A DNA stretch of 64,000 nucleotides from Armillaria gallica (GCA_037576215.1 JBANDB010000004.1:6820001-6884000), one strand, 5' to 3'; positions 1 to 12,600 are shown, counted from the stretch's first letter. A program made the numbers and translations. Notes: generated by a model not told the origin, from the letters alone.

Positions 1-2413
1 GTACACTGCATCTTTTGCATGTGAGTATTGTTCTCCTAGGCACAAAGTAATACTGACTCTGTGCTGGTATAATGCACAGGAGAAGTCAACATCTTTCAGC
101 TGCTCAACAACATCTACAAGCAATTGGCAGTGCCACCTCCTTATGAAGCATTTGGGACTCTGGGTAGAGGCTTGTGATAGACTTAAAGTAAAGATTACCA
201 CTGATAATGCTGAGGGTCCTGTCACCATGTACCAGGAGTCAAAGGGGTGGGGCTTGAGACAGAATTCAGCCTTATCTGATGGGATAGATGAGGTGCTAGG
301 CTTCTCCTTAGAAGCCTTCATTGATGTGCTGTTTGCCTTTATTGTTAGCAATGATCAGGTAGGCTTTTTTTATGTTAAACAGGTTGCAGTATTAATGATA
401 ATAATAGTCTTTTTTTGTTGTTGAGTCTCTGGAGCTCCACCGCATATTCTTGATGCTTCATAAGGAACTTACCAATGATGATATTCCCTGTCAAACACAG
501 ATTTAGAAGTGTGTTATGGAAATATGAGAGAATCATTTAAAGTAGCTTTCCATGGAAATGCAGGTGTGTATACACTATTGAAGATTTGGGGGGACCTCTT
601 AACTCAAATACATGCAGAGTGCTTTAGGTAAAATCTCCTTCACATACAACATGTGGTTAAATGCCAACCTTGTGCCCTTTATGGCTGTCATGGCATACTG
701 GTTTGAAACCAAGGAGGTTCATCCTCCAAATGGCAGTGATCCATATTTGGCTCTTTCTCTGCAAGCAGATCTGATTGGTTTTCATTGTGTACCTGGCCAT
801 CATGATGGAGAGCATCTGGCACGAGCATTCCTTTTTATTGTTGATCAACTTCAAATTGCATCCAAGGTATGTTATTATAATGATCATTGCTTAGTGTTTA
901 TATTGTTCACAGACAGGTTGGATAAGCCTGGATAATGCATCAAACAATGATACAATGATGGCTTTCCTAGAGATGCTACTAATGCAATGCAGAATTAAAT
1001 TTGATGCAATCAAATGGCATATATGGTACGACAATCATTTGAGTCCTTGTTCCACCTTTCTAATGATTGTCAGCTGCTTTTCCCACATTGTCAATCTGGC
1101 ATGCAAGGCTGTTTTAACAGCTATCACAAATATTGACTATGCTCAAGATGATGCTGACTTTGTTCTGCAACCAGGACAACCGACAAATTTTATGGCCACA
1201 TGCAGACATGATCCAATTGCTACTGCTCCTTCCATTGTACAGCTTGTGAGTTATAGATCAATTATTACAATTCTGGACAGTCTGATGTTTTCTTTTCAGA
1301 TCCGTGGCTCATCTATAAGGCATCAAATTTTCTCAGAGATTCTTGAATCTCTGCATGATGTTGACAATCTTCAGCTACTGTGGGATGTCATTACATGCTG
1401 GTCATTGACATTACTCATGATTGAACATGTTCTATATCTGTGTCCAGCTAGTGCTATTCATATATCATGTTGGCCTTGCTCTCATCAATTGATTGAAGAC
1501 AATTAATAGCTTTCTTAGCTCTCAAGACTTTCCAGAATTTCACAAGTATCAATTGAGTAGCACAGAGTGGGGCACTCTTTCTGATTTCAAAAATATACTT
1601 GTGGTGCGTTTATTTTCATTCAGGAACCTCCCAGCTGACATTGTCTACCAGTTTCCACATGTATTTCAGCAAATTCTCTCATGTGAAAAGACACCATGCA
1701 TTTCTGATACTATCTCAGCATTTGAAGCAATGCAATTTACATGGGAGGAACTACAGAAGGAAATGCCCCAACATTATTGCAAAGGGTCTTGAGAAACTTG
1801 CTGAGTATCATGGTCAAGTCAATGATGTTCCAATCTATTCCCTGGAAATATATATACCATTCTGTAGTTTTCAATTCTTTGCTCACACCTTTGCAGTCAT
1901 ACATCCCACATACAAGCTTCAGTGATTCCAGAAAAACTTGCCTGGAGAAGTCTTTGATGTCAAGAATCTATTCATAAATACGGTGCGAGGACTTTGCTTC
2001 ATTTATTGTTGATCCTCCCTAACATGTCTTGAAAGCTTTGGAAATACAAAAATACACTAGACCTTCCAACACCAGTGCCACAGACAACCTCAAATTTGGG
2101 AAACCCACTTATTTGTGCTAGAAATATCTTACATCTGGACAAGCATGCGAATGCTTCTAGCTCAGAACCATGGCACAGCCTTGATGTTGAGGTTGAAAGA
2201 TATATCTGGGATCTGGTCAGAGGTGATATATCAACTCTGATATTCTGGCAGGTAAGTGCATAATAATCTCGCTATTTGATCTTTGTTATTGACATGTTAT
2301 TAGGAAAATCAAAAGTGTAACCCAACAATCTTTTCATTTGCACTAGATGTTCTACCCATACAAGGCACTTATGTGCCCTCTGAGTGGGTATTCTCTAGTG
2401 GGAAAGAGACTTA
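1..2413 (+). pseudogene. hAT-family transposase relic, N-terminal and core part
   Basis: Conceptual translation gives a fungal hAT transposase that is already open at the window edge. Readable parts in order are a BED-finger-like tail (about 130-190), a segment ending in IVSNDQ (about 290-358), the LDNASNND block (about 925-950), a CFSHIVNLACKAVL block (about 1075-1110), and the FPEFHKYQLS and PHVFQQ blocks (about 1530-1680). The hAT C-terminal dimerisation region begins near 2180. Plausible introns of fungal size survive: 359-425, 867-912 (GTATGT...CACAG) and 1246-1299 (GTGAGT...TTCAG), with two more near 1450-1490 and 1602-1660. Stop codons near 469 and 490 and local frame slips show that it is no longer functional. 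The reading frame resumes at 3993 after a Fam-X repeat. The hAT assignment is from remembered family motifs; the lineage is not resolved. Confidence 0.75.
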
Positions 2414-3992
2414 TGATGAGCCTAGACTTCCATGGCAACGGCAACACCCAAAACTCTGAGAGAGCTTAGGCAATTAATGTAGCAACACAGGAATCAAGGT
2501 GTCATGTGTGCAAGTGGTTTGGTGCACCTCCATGTGGTCAATTCCTCAATAACACAAGATACACTGCAACTTTTCAGTCAGCGAAGTAGTACTCTTGGTC
2601 AATGAGTACTAATAGACATTGGCTGTAAGCTGGGAGAGATCTCGATAAACGAGATCGGAAGGAATCTGGTACAATGTGAATACCAAGAAACCATAAAAAC
2701 GGTTAAGAAAACATGGGGATGGGTTAAAGAGCACAAAAATAGCTCTAGAAACTGTAGCAATGTGCTAGAAATCGCAGCAATGCTCTAAAAATTATGGGGA
2801 TGGATTAGAAAACATGTCCAGATGGTGTACTGTAATACTGATTCAAAACAATGGAAATAAACATGCAGAAACTGCCTTGAAACTGGAAGAAAATGTAGCA
2901 ACTGTGGTGCTGAGTGGGGTGTTGCAGTAATAGATGCACAGCAACTCTGAACAATGATGATGATGAGGGTGATCCTATGGAGAATGATGCTGAAATAGGC
3001 CTACATGGAGGTAATACTGAACTGGGCGATGAAAATGATAGTGATGTAGAAGATGAAGATGATAAAACAATCCTATGTGGTGAAGGTGAAGCAATGTTGC
3101 AGCATTAAAGACAAAAGCAAGTTACTGATGTGAGATTCCATGTATTGGTGCGATATACAAAGTGAACCAACAACGTTAAAAGTAAAGCAAGCAGTGAGGG
3201 ATAACTTGGAGTAAACCATAGCTGACAGGAAATGCCATAGTCTTGTCAATTGGGTAAGAACTAGAACTAAAAATGCAGCTTCTAACTAGTTTTTATACTA
3301 CAAGTCCAGTTTTTATAAATAGAATATTCATTGGAGCCTTAGTAAGGCTGTAAGTCCTTGGCTTTGTAATAGCCGTAGTAAACATATGGAATCTGTGGTT
3401 CTAAAGTAACAGCAACTCTTTGACATTGCCATGTATAGATGATAAACATGTGGTTTAATTGAGCGATGAGCAGATCATGAGATGCTGTTTGGCTGCAGAT
3501 TATTGAGCTGCAGTTGCTGTGCTGAGGTGTACACTTGTGGCAATGGTAATTCGAGGTCTGGGCACTGTAACAGCCTTAGTAAACGTGGTCTGTAGTTGCC
3601 ATGGCTGTAATTATCATAGCTGGAAGGATATTCATGTCAATCATGTCATTTCATTAAATGATTGATGGGTGCATCAACTAGGTGCTTCTGAGTGATGCAG
3701 CAACTCTATATTGGGATGATTGTTGATCAATGATGCCTTGCTGTGGTAAGGTATGGTAATTATGATGCACAGCAAGCTGGGAAGAATAATGTAGCATTGA
3801 AGGAGTATGAAGGGCACAGTTTTAGGATTGTATCTGTGTGTGGGTGGCATATACTGCGAAAATCCATGGTATTATCAAGTGTTGGCAGTATTATGGGGTA
3901 TGTGGGGATTATAATGGTGTCATTTCGAAGATATTGGGTGATGCATGGGTAAATCTGTGAATTCTGAGTGTACAGAGCCTGGAGGCTTATTA
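2414..3992 (+). mobile_element. Fam-X repeat copy X0 inserted in the hAT gene
   Basis: It starts TGATGAGCCTAGACTTCC and ends CCTGGAGGCTTATTA, a decayed form of the family end GGAGGCTCATCA. It is about 1.58 kb long with no credible coding sequence. Flanking 4-mers are CTTA (2410-2413) and CTGA (3993-3996). Removing the repeat plus one copy restores the transposase frame exactly (codons GAG ACT GAT ACT), so CTGA is the likely original target. A TATAAATA-type box near 3316 is shared with other Fam-X copies. By its opening (CCCAAAACTC after the terminus) it belongs to the same subfamily as the copy at 43123. The element class is unknown; a solo LTR is the simplest reading. Confidence 0.75.
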
Positions 3993-4219
3993 CTGATACT
4001 CTGCAGCAAAATCAGCTAGGTGCCAATTCCATGGAAGCACTACAGATGTTGAAATATTCAATAAGAAAAAGGTGGGGTTTGAATTTTACAGAGGGAACAG
4101 ATGAAATGTCAGAGATTCATGAGCTGGAGTTACTAATTGAGCAACAGACATCAATTCCAGAGAACATGCAGGCATTTATTAAAGGTCTTGTTTTAGAAAA
4201 TAGCAATAATGCATTTTAA
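3993..4219 (+). pseudogene. hAT transposase relic, C-terminal end
   Basis: After the Fam-X insertion the transposase frame continues with a block reading MEALQMLKYSIRK and LNFT, which matches the extreme C-terminus of fungal hAT transposases. It runs about 75 codons to a stop at 4217-4219. It joins the upstream fragment without loss of sequence, so the repeat entered when this part of the gene was still collinear. No hAT terminal inverted repeat was recognised downstream. Confidence 0.7.
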
Positions 4220-4379
4220 TATATCAATTGCCTTATTTATACATTAGTCTGAACTCAAGCCAGCTAAAGCCAAAGTCTAGCCTGAGCTCAGGTAATAATT
4301 GTGGCTAGAGCTGACTTGGCCAAGATGAATTACTTAAGTTGGAATAAGTGCAGCTAAGCTGAGTTTAGCTGAGTTGCAG

Positions 4380-4906
4380 CAACACTATTGCCTAGTATCT
4401 CCTCAGAGTTGTAGTTTATCATGCAACTCATCTTTATGGTAATAATATCTTCTAATGATTTCTATGGTCTTCTAAGACCACCAGCTTCTAGTCTAGGCCT
4501 TGTGTGCATCAGCTAAAGTCAGAGATATCAGTCTTACTTCAATTCTAAACATTCTGAGGTTTAGAGTGCTAGCTACTGGCATGGCAGTGCCTTATGCATC
4601 ATAGATCAAGGTTATGTGAAGTATCAATTATCTCCTAAGCTTCACTGGTTCTATTCTTAGTGCACATCCTCTGTGCATTGTCAGCATACTCAGTGTCAAG
4701 TGTTGGGGCTTTAGACTTAGTGTGACCCTTATGGTATTGCTTTACACTTAAGCCTTGCACTCCATCAAACATCACTCAAGATATTTTATTGTCTGCACCT
4801 AGGACATTGTGCTCTAAAGTATATCTCATTGCCTTGGTATCTATTTTTATAAAATGTATGTATTGATACATTTTGCAAAATTACACATATGAACACTTTT
4901 CAAGTG
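4380..4906 (+). repeat. Old, divergent Fam-Y relic (3' part)
   Basis: This stretch shares an ordered series of words with the 3' half of the Fam-Y copy at 51600-52046: TCTAGGCC, AAAGTCAGA, CATAGATCAA, CAATTATCTC, TCTATTCTTAG, a GCCTTGGTATCT-like word and GCAAAATTACA near the end. The order and spacing agree but the intervening bases differ strongly. It is therefore an old truncated copy without the T-arm array, which lies in the 5' half. The ends are approximate. An alignment of both intervals would settle it. Confidence 0.5.
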
Positions 4907-4910
4907 TATC

Positions 4911-7294
4911 AGTGTATTGAGCTCTTTCTACTCCCTTCTCCTTCTTCGCTTCACCTGTGAATTGGTCTCCCATCAGATCTTCTGATAAGAGTGTCAGAGA
5001 ACTGTTGGACATATAGTAGAGCTTGATAGGTCGCTATGCTGGTGTGATCATAGGTGCTCTTGTAGCTGTTTAGCCAATAAAGGCTTAAACTTGGGTTGAA
5101 GCTAATTGCATTTGGTATCCAGATTGGCTGTAGGTGCCTGATATAGTTGCCATATCAGAGTGAAATAAAAACTTGTTGGACAAATCTTTGAGTGCATGAG
5201 TTTCCCAATGTGTCCACCTTTGTAGACTATCTTACAGTCCTATGAATTGGGAGAGTGTCCCATGAACAAGGGAGTCCAATGAGATGAGCAAAGGTGTGAG
5301 CTGGCACTGTCTAGTATTGTTACAAGTTCTTCAAAGGGAGCTGAGGAAAAGCTGAGAAATATATATTGCTGTGGAGCTTGCCTTAAAGATTCCAATACAC
5401 AAGAGCAGGTAGCTCCAAGCTGTGATGATGTCAAGAAGTGTCCTTTTCATTTCTAAGTATGTATGTATAGGTACTCAAGTCTTACATAGTACTATATATA
5501 TGGGTCTGGCTTCTGTAGAAGTTGAATGCTGGACTTGTGGGAATTGTCCTCTCAAGGTGTGAGATTGTTCAATTATACATATGAAAAAGAAAGGAAAGAG
5601 AAGATAAACTGATCTACCATGATTTTGTACCTTTCATCCTAGTCTATCTTGTGTCTCCTTACAGACAAGGTGTGACAGTTTGACATGGATGTATATCCCA
5701 TGCATCTACACTTGATACTATAGAAGGACAGATAGTCCAATGCAGACAAGTGTGTCATACACTTATTTGATATTGGTTTGACATAGGTCTCCATGACACT
5801 TGTTAGTGGAGAAACACCATGTACATGGGTGTACACACATTCACCAGCATCTATACAGGTCTATATGGTAAACTGGGGGTTTTGTCCAGTATTTCCTGTT
5901 GTAAGAAAAAGATTGTCACCATGCTTGTTGGTCTGGGTGTGGTGTGGTCCAGCTATGTCAGCAAAGGAACATACACTCTGACAGCAATGGGGGCTGATGT
6001 CCATGCCTGTATGCACACTCTGTTGCTATTGTCCATGGAAATGGCTAGATACTTATTTTTGCCATGCCTATGTGGTATTCATCATTTTTTTGTGATGTTT
6101 TTTTCCTACCCAGCTTGTATTTTCACCTTCTATCAATAATATGCCATCTGTCTGTAATGTATATGTATAACTTTAAGTTGGTCCAAGAGCTGAAACAAAA
6201 AAATGTTGAGTCTTAACAGAGAAGAAAACATAGGCATATTAAAAACATCAGAATGTGACAAGTTCTGCTATGAATGTATTCAGCATCATCTGTTCAATGA
6301 TTGTAGATCTATAGGAGAAAAATAGAGTAAAGATATCTAGTAAAAGACACTCAGTAATCAATTTGATTTCAGAAGTCACAGTATTTATAGATAGATAACA
6401 AGATAGGCCTATCATATTTTTAGAACAAAGGAGGCATGCTGTCAGGAGGGCTTGTCTTTAGACAAGGGCAGAGAATTGACATCAAGGAAGCAAGGAATTT
6501 TGGCAGTGGAGGTAGTCATAGGATGCTCATGTGCAGTTGATATATTGACCCATTGACTGTGGGACCAGTGCATTAATATATCATAGCTGTGTATATCTAG
6601 CAGTCTTTGATATATCATTTAGTTAGGTGTCCTCGAAAATGATACATTTCATTAATCTAACTTTTTATATATTAAAAAGAATAGATATTTGCCTAAATTT
6701 GGCCTATCTGTATGGTACCTATACAAATATGGCTGTAAAAATTAGGTTTCAGACCACCAATAGTATAGGTATTGGCCTGTATATAGAGTACCTATATTCA
6801 CTGTATATACAGGTACAGTAGGCATCTGTGCAATATCCTTATTTTGGAAAGTCCCAACTTGATTGTAATATCCATATTTGAAAAATGGAGATTTTTTTTA
6901 GGCTACCAGTAATGCACATCTGTCAGATGGGGCAGTTATCTAATGATTTACTGGTTGTGGTTTGCTTAGTCTTGTTATACTTTGGAAAACACATCTCTGG
7001 ACAATGTGTAGGGCTGCCCAATGGAATTCTTACTACTGCAAATTTGTTATTAAGTCTAAGAATCTCAGAATCCATCTCTTGAACATCAACAAAAATACAT
7101 CAGATCCATCAAACTGCACATCTTCATCTTCCTCCTGTATGGGAGGGGTCTGATATCATTGACATCTCACTCTACATAGCCTCTTGTTAATCTCTAAGGG
7201 ATTTAATGCTTTGATTCCCATCTTCTTGTTGACTTGCTCTTCTTTCACTCCTCCCCTCCACTACCTTCTGAGAGGGTCATATCTAACTCAACAA
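4911..7294. other. No gene recognised (2.4 kb upstream of the GH76-like gene)
   Basis: Only short open frames occur (longest about 106 codons, 5819-6139) and none has a recognisable motif or exon-intron logic. The part at 6600-6840 is AT-rich and repeats short words such as CCTATA, TACCTATA and GTATATA in both orientations, which looks like the subterminal part of a decayed DNA transposon, but no ends or target duplication could be fixed. The last few hundred bases before 7295 presumably contain the promoter of the downstream gene; no clear TATA box stands out. Confidence 0.4.
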
Positions 7295-9667
7295 ATGTGG
7301 CCTCTTCTTCTTGTACACATACTGTTTGCATTATTCATAGTGTCTGCTGCTGTACAAGACCTCACACCATCAATTTTGTGGAAAGCAAGTGCAATGTCTC
7401 TGGTTGACAATAATAAATGTTAATGTAAGAACTAGAACCCAAACATTACATTGTCTAAGAATGAGCGCATTGGTATTGCAAAAGCTGCTCTTGACAAGGT
7501 GGTTACTATGCTTCAGTCTAATGGACAACTCAATGGTGCATTGTATTCTTTCCCATCATTGTGCTTCTATAGTAACTTATTCTCAGATTCTGCATATGAC
7601 TCAGAAACCCCTGGCAGGCTTTATGGGCAAATGGCTGAGTTGGATAGACTGACAAACCAAACAGAGTATATGCAAACACTGAAGCAAATTTTTGCATTAG
7701 CAGAAAAGAGCAGTCCTGAATTTCTAACCACTACGTCAGTACACCTCCAGTATCTTTTTGGATCACTGCTGATTGCTCTTGATTCAGTGTTAGTTCTGTT
7801 TCCTCAGTGCTGAATGTGCTTTCCAAATAACTGACAACATCATTCTGAATGATAGCTAACCCCTGGGCTGTGAGTTAGAGTGTATGCAGATATTCTTCTA
7901 TTGATTATTTGCCACAGGTGTTATGGGTATGCTGCTGCACAGGCTTACACCACCTATCAAGATCCAGACTTCCTTGATTTTGCTGTGGTTTCATGGACTT
8001 CTGCGAGGCAATACACAATATCTAAAGAGGAAGCTGCCTCAGGTGCCATGCATGTCAAGCAATTTGACCTCTCATTATTGTGTCAAGGCTGTGAGTGTCA
8101 ATCATGACTGTGGTAGACATGATCTGATCCCAAGCAACAGCAACTCTGGCTGGTGGCACCTATTGGGTAAACCCTGATGTATATCCATGTTCTGTTCATT
8201 AATCAATTGATTAGAAACCTGATTCTGATCAGCCAAAACTTGTCAGTCTAGCCTCTGGGTTCGTTGTTTTTTCTATTATCTTTGTTGCACAGTTAACTCT
8301 TTAGACAGCCTCTTTCTTACGTGAGATCTGTAATCTTCTGGGATGGTGCTTGGCTGACAGTGATAAGCCTTTCAGCTCTATTAGCAGAAGCAACATCTAA
8401 TCAGACATATCTCGATGCTGCCATTGAGTCAGCAAATTTTATGCAGTCACATCTGCTTAATCCATCTAATATTGTACTGGATTCTGTGTCATCAATGTCA
8501 AATGAATCTTGCTCAGTTGATTCAGCGGTGTACTCTTACAATTCTGGGATCTTCATTGAAGGACTGGTCATTCTAGCTGATATCACTCATAATACATCCA
8601 CTGAAGCATTGTATGTACCTATGATCCTGGGGATCTACATACTGAACCTTGATTTCTACTAGATTGCACAGTATTATTGTTTCTGTTGCAACCAATACAC
8701 TGTGGCAAGGACTGGATGGGATCATTGCTAGTATGTGCTATGCCTGCAGAGTTATGTTACAAGTTCATCATTGTTGTTTGATGAAGCTACAGATAATGGA
8801 GGACATTATATTATACGGGCTCTGGCAGCATTATATGAACGTAATACAATGACCTCTGATCTTCGGGAATATATCAAAGAATACATTGGTGTGCAGGTAA
8901 GTGTTTGCAAATAAGTCCTGCTGGTGTATATAACTTATTTTACTTGACAGTACAATGCTGTCATCAATAAAGCTACTTTAGCCGGTAGTAATGTGTATAC
9001 ACAACCCTGGACAGGACCCCCCAGAACCTCTTTCTCCAGTCATAACCAGACCATAGCTGTGACTGCATTGCTCAGTGCAATACAGCTTATAAATGATGAG
9101 CCAACATCAAAATCAAGTGATAGTCCCACCTTGACTCATGCTCCTACTGCTGATATGACCATATCTCCATTGTCATCAAAGAAGAACCTGACAGGAGCAA
9201 TAGTTGGTGGTGTCATAGGTGGATTGACAGTTCTTGTGCTTACCACTGTGTGCGTCCTTCTCTATTGCAGACAACATCGTCAAGGGAACCACAGTCCCAT
9301 TGTTGTGAATGAGGGCTCCTCACAAATACTTGCTCCTTTCATGGCCACATCAGTTCCAGAGATGTTGAAAGATCACCATATAAATTGGACAAAAAATACT
9401 AGATACCCTGTTGAAGTGAGTAGAGGACAGTCCTCTGCATCTTCAGGGGCTGTAGAGACAGACATGACAAGGGTGGATGTACAGACTGAGTTGACAACTC
9501 CCCTTGAGGCTGCTGTAAGTCCTCCAATTCTGCTTCACACTGAGAGAAGGGAGGATATGCCTACAGAGGAGCTGTTGAGGTTGCTCAATCAACGGCTGCT
9601 GCTGGGCAGATGGAATGGCCTAGATGACGAGCTACCACCTGAGTATTCTGAAGGACAGACTATATGA
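7295..9667 (+). CDS. GH76-like protein with signal peptide and C-terminal membrane anchor
   Basis: Simplest model, ten exons: 7295-7384, 7436-7535, 7587-7734, 7918-8090, 8141-8178, 8233-8258, 8326-8610, 8663-8730, 8793-8896 and 8951-9667. They join in frame to 582 residues. Residues 1-19 form a signal peptide (MWPLLLVHILFALFIVSAA). The lumenal domain carries blocks typical of Agaricomycete GH76-like proteins (GRLYGQMAELDRL, YGYAAAQAYTTYQDPDFL, ALLAEATSNQTYLDAA, GHYIIRALAALYERN). A Ser/Thr-rich linker leads to a membrane segment at about 427-450 and a cytosolic tail of about 130 residues. GH76 enzymes are endo-alpha-1,6-mannanases or wall-protein transglycosidases; a cell-wall role is inferred. 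The consecutive Asp pair of active GH76 enzymes is not visible before YGYAAA. The 7735-7917 intron is long, and GTGAGT at 7870 hints at one or two small extra exons. Intron 1 appears to be GC-AG. Confidence 0.8.
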
Positions 9668-10041
9668 AAGTTTTGTTATGTTTACACAGAGACAATACCT
9701 GAAGGCCTTAGTGCTCCCCTACAAATACTATTTATTTCAATTATGTAATTCTAATACATTATTTATGAGCGACAAATAACTGGACTGTGGGTCAATGATT
9801 AGAGGATTGATTTACTGCATACTTCAGTGATACAAAGTGAACCCCAGGTTTCTAATGTCAACACTGTGTGGTATATAATTGCTGCCTTTTACTCAGTGCA
9901 ACTGGTGATCTGCAATCAATAATCAAACTGATGCTATGCTAGGTGTAGAACAAGGGTTGGATGCACCTTTCCAAAATCATCCATTCCATATAGCCTGACA
10001 AGATTACACTAGCATCTGATTCCCTCCCAAGTCTGCTGATG
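9668..10041. other. 3' flank of the GH76-like gene; nothing else seen
   Basis: No ORF. AT-rich stretches at about 9720-9760 (ACAAATACTATTTATTTC, TACATTATTTATG) could hold the polyadenylation signal of the preceding gene. The interval ends with TGATG (10037-10041), the left target duplication of gypsy A. Confidence 0.4.
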
Positions 10042-10298
10042 TGTAAGCATGCTGCTTACCATGTGCTTATTACTCATACAATCTCTTCAATCATGTTGTA
10101 GTTTGCTAGATGTCATGTACTCACATATATAGCGATATTCATACCTTACTGCTCTCTACCTCTTACCACCACCATCCTCCCTCTTCTTGCTACATAGTCG
10201 ACTACATACTCTCCTCTTTCTGATAATATATGTTGTTTGTTGTACTTGCTTGTGTGCTCGCCTTTAGTGGTCTCGCTCCTACACAGAGTGAGGTTACA
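10042..10298 (+). repeat. 5' LTR of gypsy A
   Basis: Starts TGTAAGCATGCTGCTTACC and ends GTGAGGTTACA, that is TG...CA. The first bases form a short palindrome (GTAAGCATGCTGCTTAC). It pairs with 27070-27326 over its whole length. No convincing primer-binding site follows at 10299, where the sequence is T-rich. Confidence 0.9.
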
Positions 10299-10379
10299 CT
10301 TTTTTATTTTTATGAAAGAACTTCATATCTCCACTTTCCCACCATATTGCCCTGCCCCAAAACTTGGATATAGGTCGAC

Positions 10380-11809
10380 ATGTCAACCATTGTCCCTTGC
10401 CTGTTGCCAGCACATCTTCCAGACTTTGCCAGTCCCCATTACTCACCTACCAGGTCGAGTCTTTATTCCTGTCTAACTGTGATATTGCCCACTGACCATT
10501 GGATAAAACCTCCAGGTCATAACATATCCACATCCTCCTCTCATTCCTGCTGTTCCCGCTCAGTGTCAATTTTTCCTGATGTTCCAGAGACAACATTAGA
10601 AGAAGACATGGTTTTCCAGATGCCTGATGCCATGCCAACAGCCAGCCCTCAAATCGCCAGTGTCATTAATCCTCTGTTACTCAGTTTCCTCTCCACATCC
10701 ACTCTGATGAGTCTTCCATCTTCAGCATCCCTGGATAACCAGACACCAGCACATACCCTTTTGCCTGTTCCCCAGACCCCCATTCCCCAAAGAAACATCA
10801 CACCTGTATCTTCCCCAAGAACTGCCCCTTCCCCCAAGATTCTCATCTCCAATGATTCTTCCTCAGACGTTTTCTCTTCCAGCCTGATATGCATGAATAT
10901 TTCTCTCCCCATGTTGTCTGCAGACCAACCAGCATGAGTTCAGTCACATGGAGGATGAGCTCCACCCACCTTGGGGCATGGACACCTTTGTGATCCAGAG
11001 ATGATGAGCCACTATGTGGATGTAGGCATTGCATATGTACATAGGCAAACCCAGAAGAATGTCGCCCTACTAGATATCCTCTCCAACTTTGTAGATGGAC
11101 TCTTGGACAACTTAGTGGCAGTGATGTGGTTCAAGCAAAATGAGCCACGTCTGATCCAGTTATCTTTCAGAGACAGGTTCCTACCAACAACATGGAAGAA
11201 GGATCTTGTCAATGAGATTTGGCAAGACATGATGACACCAGGCACCATCTTCATTGACTGGATTGAAAATCTTTGGGGCTGAAATGGCTTGCTAGCTGGC
11301 TATACCAAATTCATCACCAATGATGTTTTTCTCTCCAACCTCTGTGATCATATCTTGAAGCTCTTGCAGGACACTATTCACAATATACCTGAAATCCATG
11401 AATGCAATGATCTCAATGTGTGGACGAAGCTTGTCACCATACAGGACGATGAACTTTGTTGTAAACACAAGGAACTGGAAGATGTTGTGGAGGCTGTGAT
11501 GGCAGCGCACAACAAACACCCAAACCTAACCACCATGACATTGACCACAACTCCTGCACAGACCATTCCCACTGCTACCACTACTAAAAATACCCAACCT
11601 GCCTGCAATAATGACTGTTTTCCCCTCGCCACATAAAATCTGCACCCCCCTTTGCCTCTGGTTCTTCGAACACACATTTCACCTACAAGTATCAGAGCCA
11701 TCTTGAAGATGATGAACACATGGTACTCACAGCCAATGATGGCTGTTTCGTTTGCCAAGATATCAATATTCCAAATGAAGAACAAGGCTTTAATAAATGT
11801 AAAGGAAGT
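10380..11809 (+). pseudogene. gag region of gypsy A, 5' part (broken)
   Basis: Open stretches at 10380-10937, 10971-11282, 11289-11636 and 11652-11809 in shifting frames read as a Ser/Pro-rich N-terminus, then a capsid-like helical part (block RDRFLPTTWKKDLVNEIWQ near 11170) and a Thr-rich linker. A Cys-containing segment with GCFVCQD near 11740 is knuckle-like. The part is cut at 11810 by Fam-X copy X1 and resumes at 20006. It would form the nucleocapsid core. At least three stops or shifts make it non-functional. Confidence 0.65.
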
Positions 11810-12284
11810 TGATGAGCCTCTAGGCTCTGTACGCTCAGAATTCGTGGATTTTCCCTGCTAATTAATGTTTCTGTCCCTTCAACAGCCTTTCAGTAAACCA
11901 ATAATTCCACACACAGCAATACCACCTTCACCCTATGGCAATCACTCCTTACATGCTTGGCTATCAATCCCATCTTGTTACACATCATAATTACCATATT
12001 TCATCATGGCAAGGCACCATTGATCGACCATCATCTTAATATGGAATCGTCACATCACTCCGAAGCAACTAGTTGATGCGCACATTGATCACTTAATGAA
12101 ATAATGTGATTGATGCAAGTACCCTCCCAGCTATGGAAATTGCAGCTACAGCAACTACAGACCGAGTTTGCTAAGGCTGTTACAATGCCAAGGCCTCGAG
12201 AAAACGTAGCCCTGCGCATACTCCTCAGCATGACAACTATTGCCCAGAAATCCACAGCTAAACAGCACTTAGTGATCTGCTCAT

Positions 12285-12588
12285 TGTTGTAAAATAGAGG
12301 GTAATAGAGGTAATGAACACAGTGGTAAACTGTGAGACTTGTCCATGTGAGAGAGAATAAGATGAAGAGGATGTAAAACAATTAATTGGTGGGCTGGTCT
12401 GCCTGGTATATATACTACAAGGTATGTACTTCTAGAATATACTATTGTCTACTATTGTACATGTCTGACTCATTGCTGAGTGAGCAGACATACGAACAAC
12501 TCAAGGAGAAGAGAAGAGAAGAATCTCACGTGGCTTCAACTCTAGTCCGATTGCTGGATTGCCATATGCGGATGGTGCATCTTCGACA
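12285..12588 (-). repeat. 3' LTR of the copia element
   Basis: On the plus strand it runs from TGTTGTAAAATAGAG to ATCTTCGACA; on the element's own strand it starts TGTCGAAGATG and ends in AACA, so TG...CA. It matches 18496-18799 in length and sequence apart from scattered transitions, many at CpG sites. Confidence 0.9.
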
Positions 12589-12600
12589 CTCCCCCTCAAG
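12589..12600 (-). promoter_or_regulatory. Copia polypurine tract
   Basis: The minus strand reads CTTGAGGGGGAG directly before the LTR start TGTCGAAG. A purine run touching the 3' LTR is the plus-strand priming site of LTR retroelements. It lies just downstream of the RNase H stop. Confidence 0.75.

Noticed and set aside
5819..6139. 106-codon plus-strand ORF
   Set aside because: No recognisable family, no supporting context; likely chance.
10299..10330. Primer-binding site of gypsy A
   Set aside because: The T-rich sequence after the 5' LTR shows no tRNA 3'-end complement that I could support.
10649..10912. 87-codon minus-strand ORF
   Set aside because: Antisense of the Ser/Pro-rich gag N-terminus.
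11378..11785. 135-codon minus-strand ORF
   Set aside because: Antisense shadow of the gypsy A gag region; no motif.
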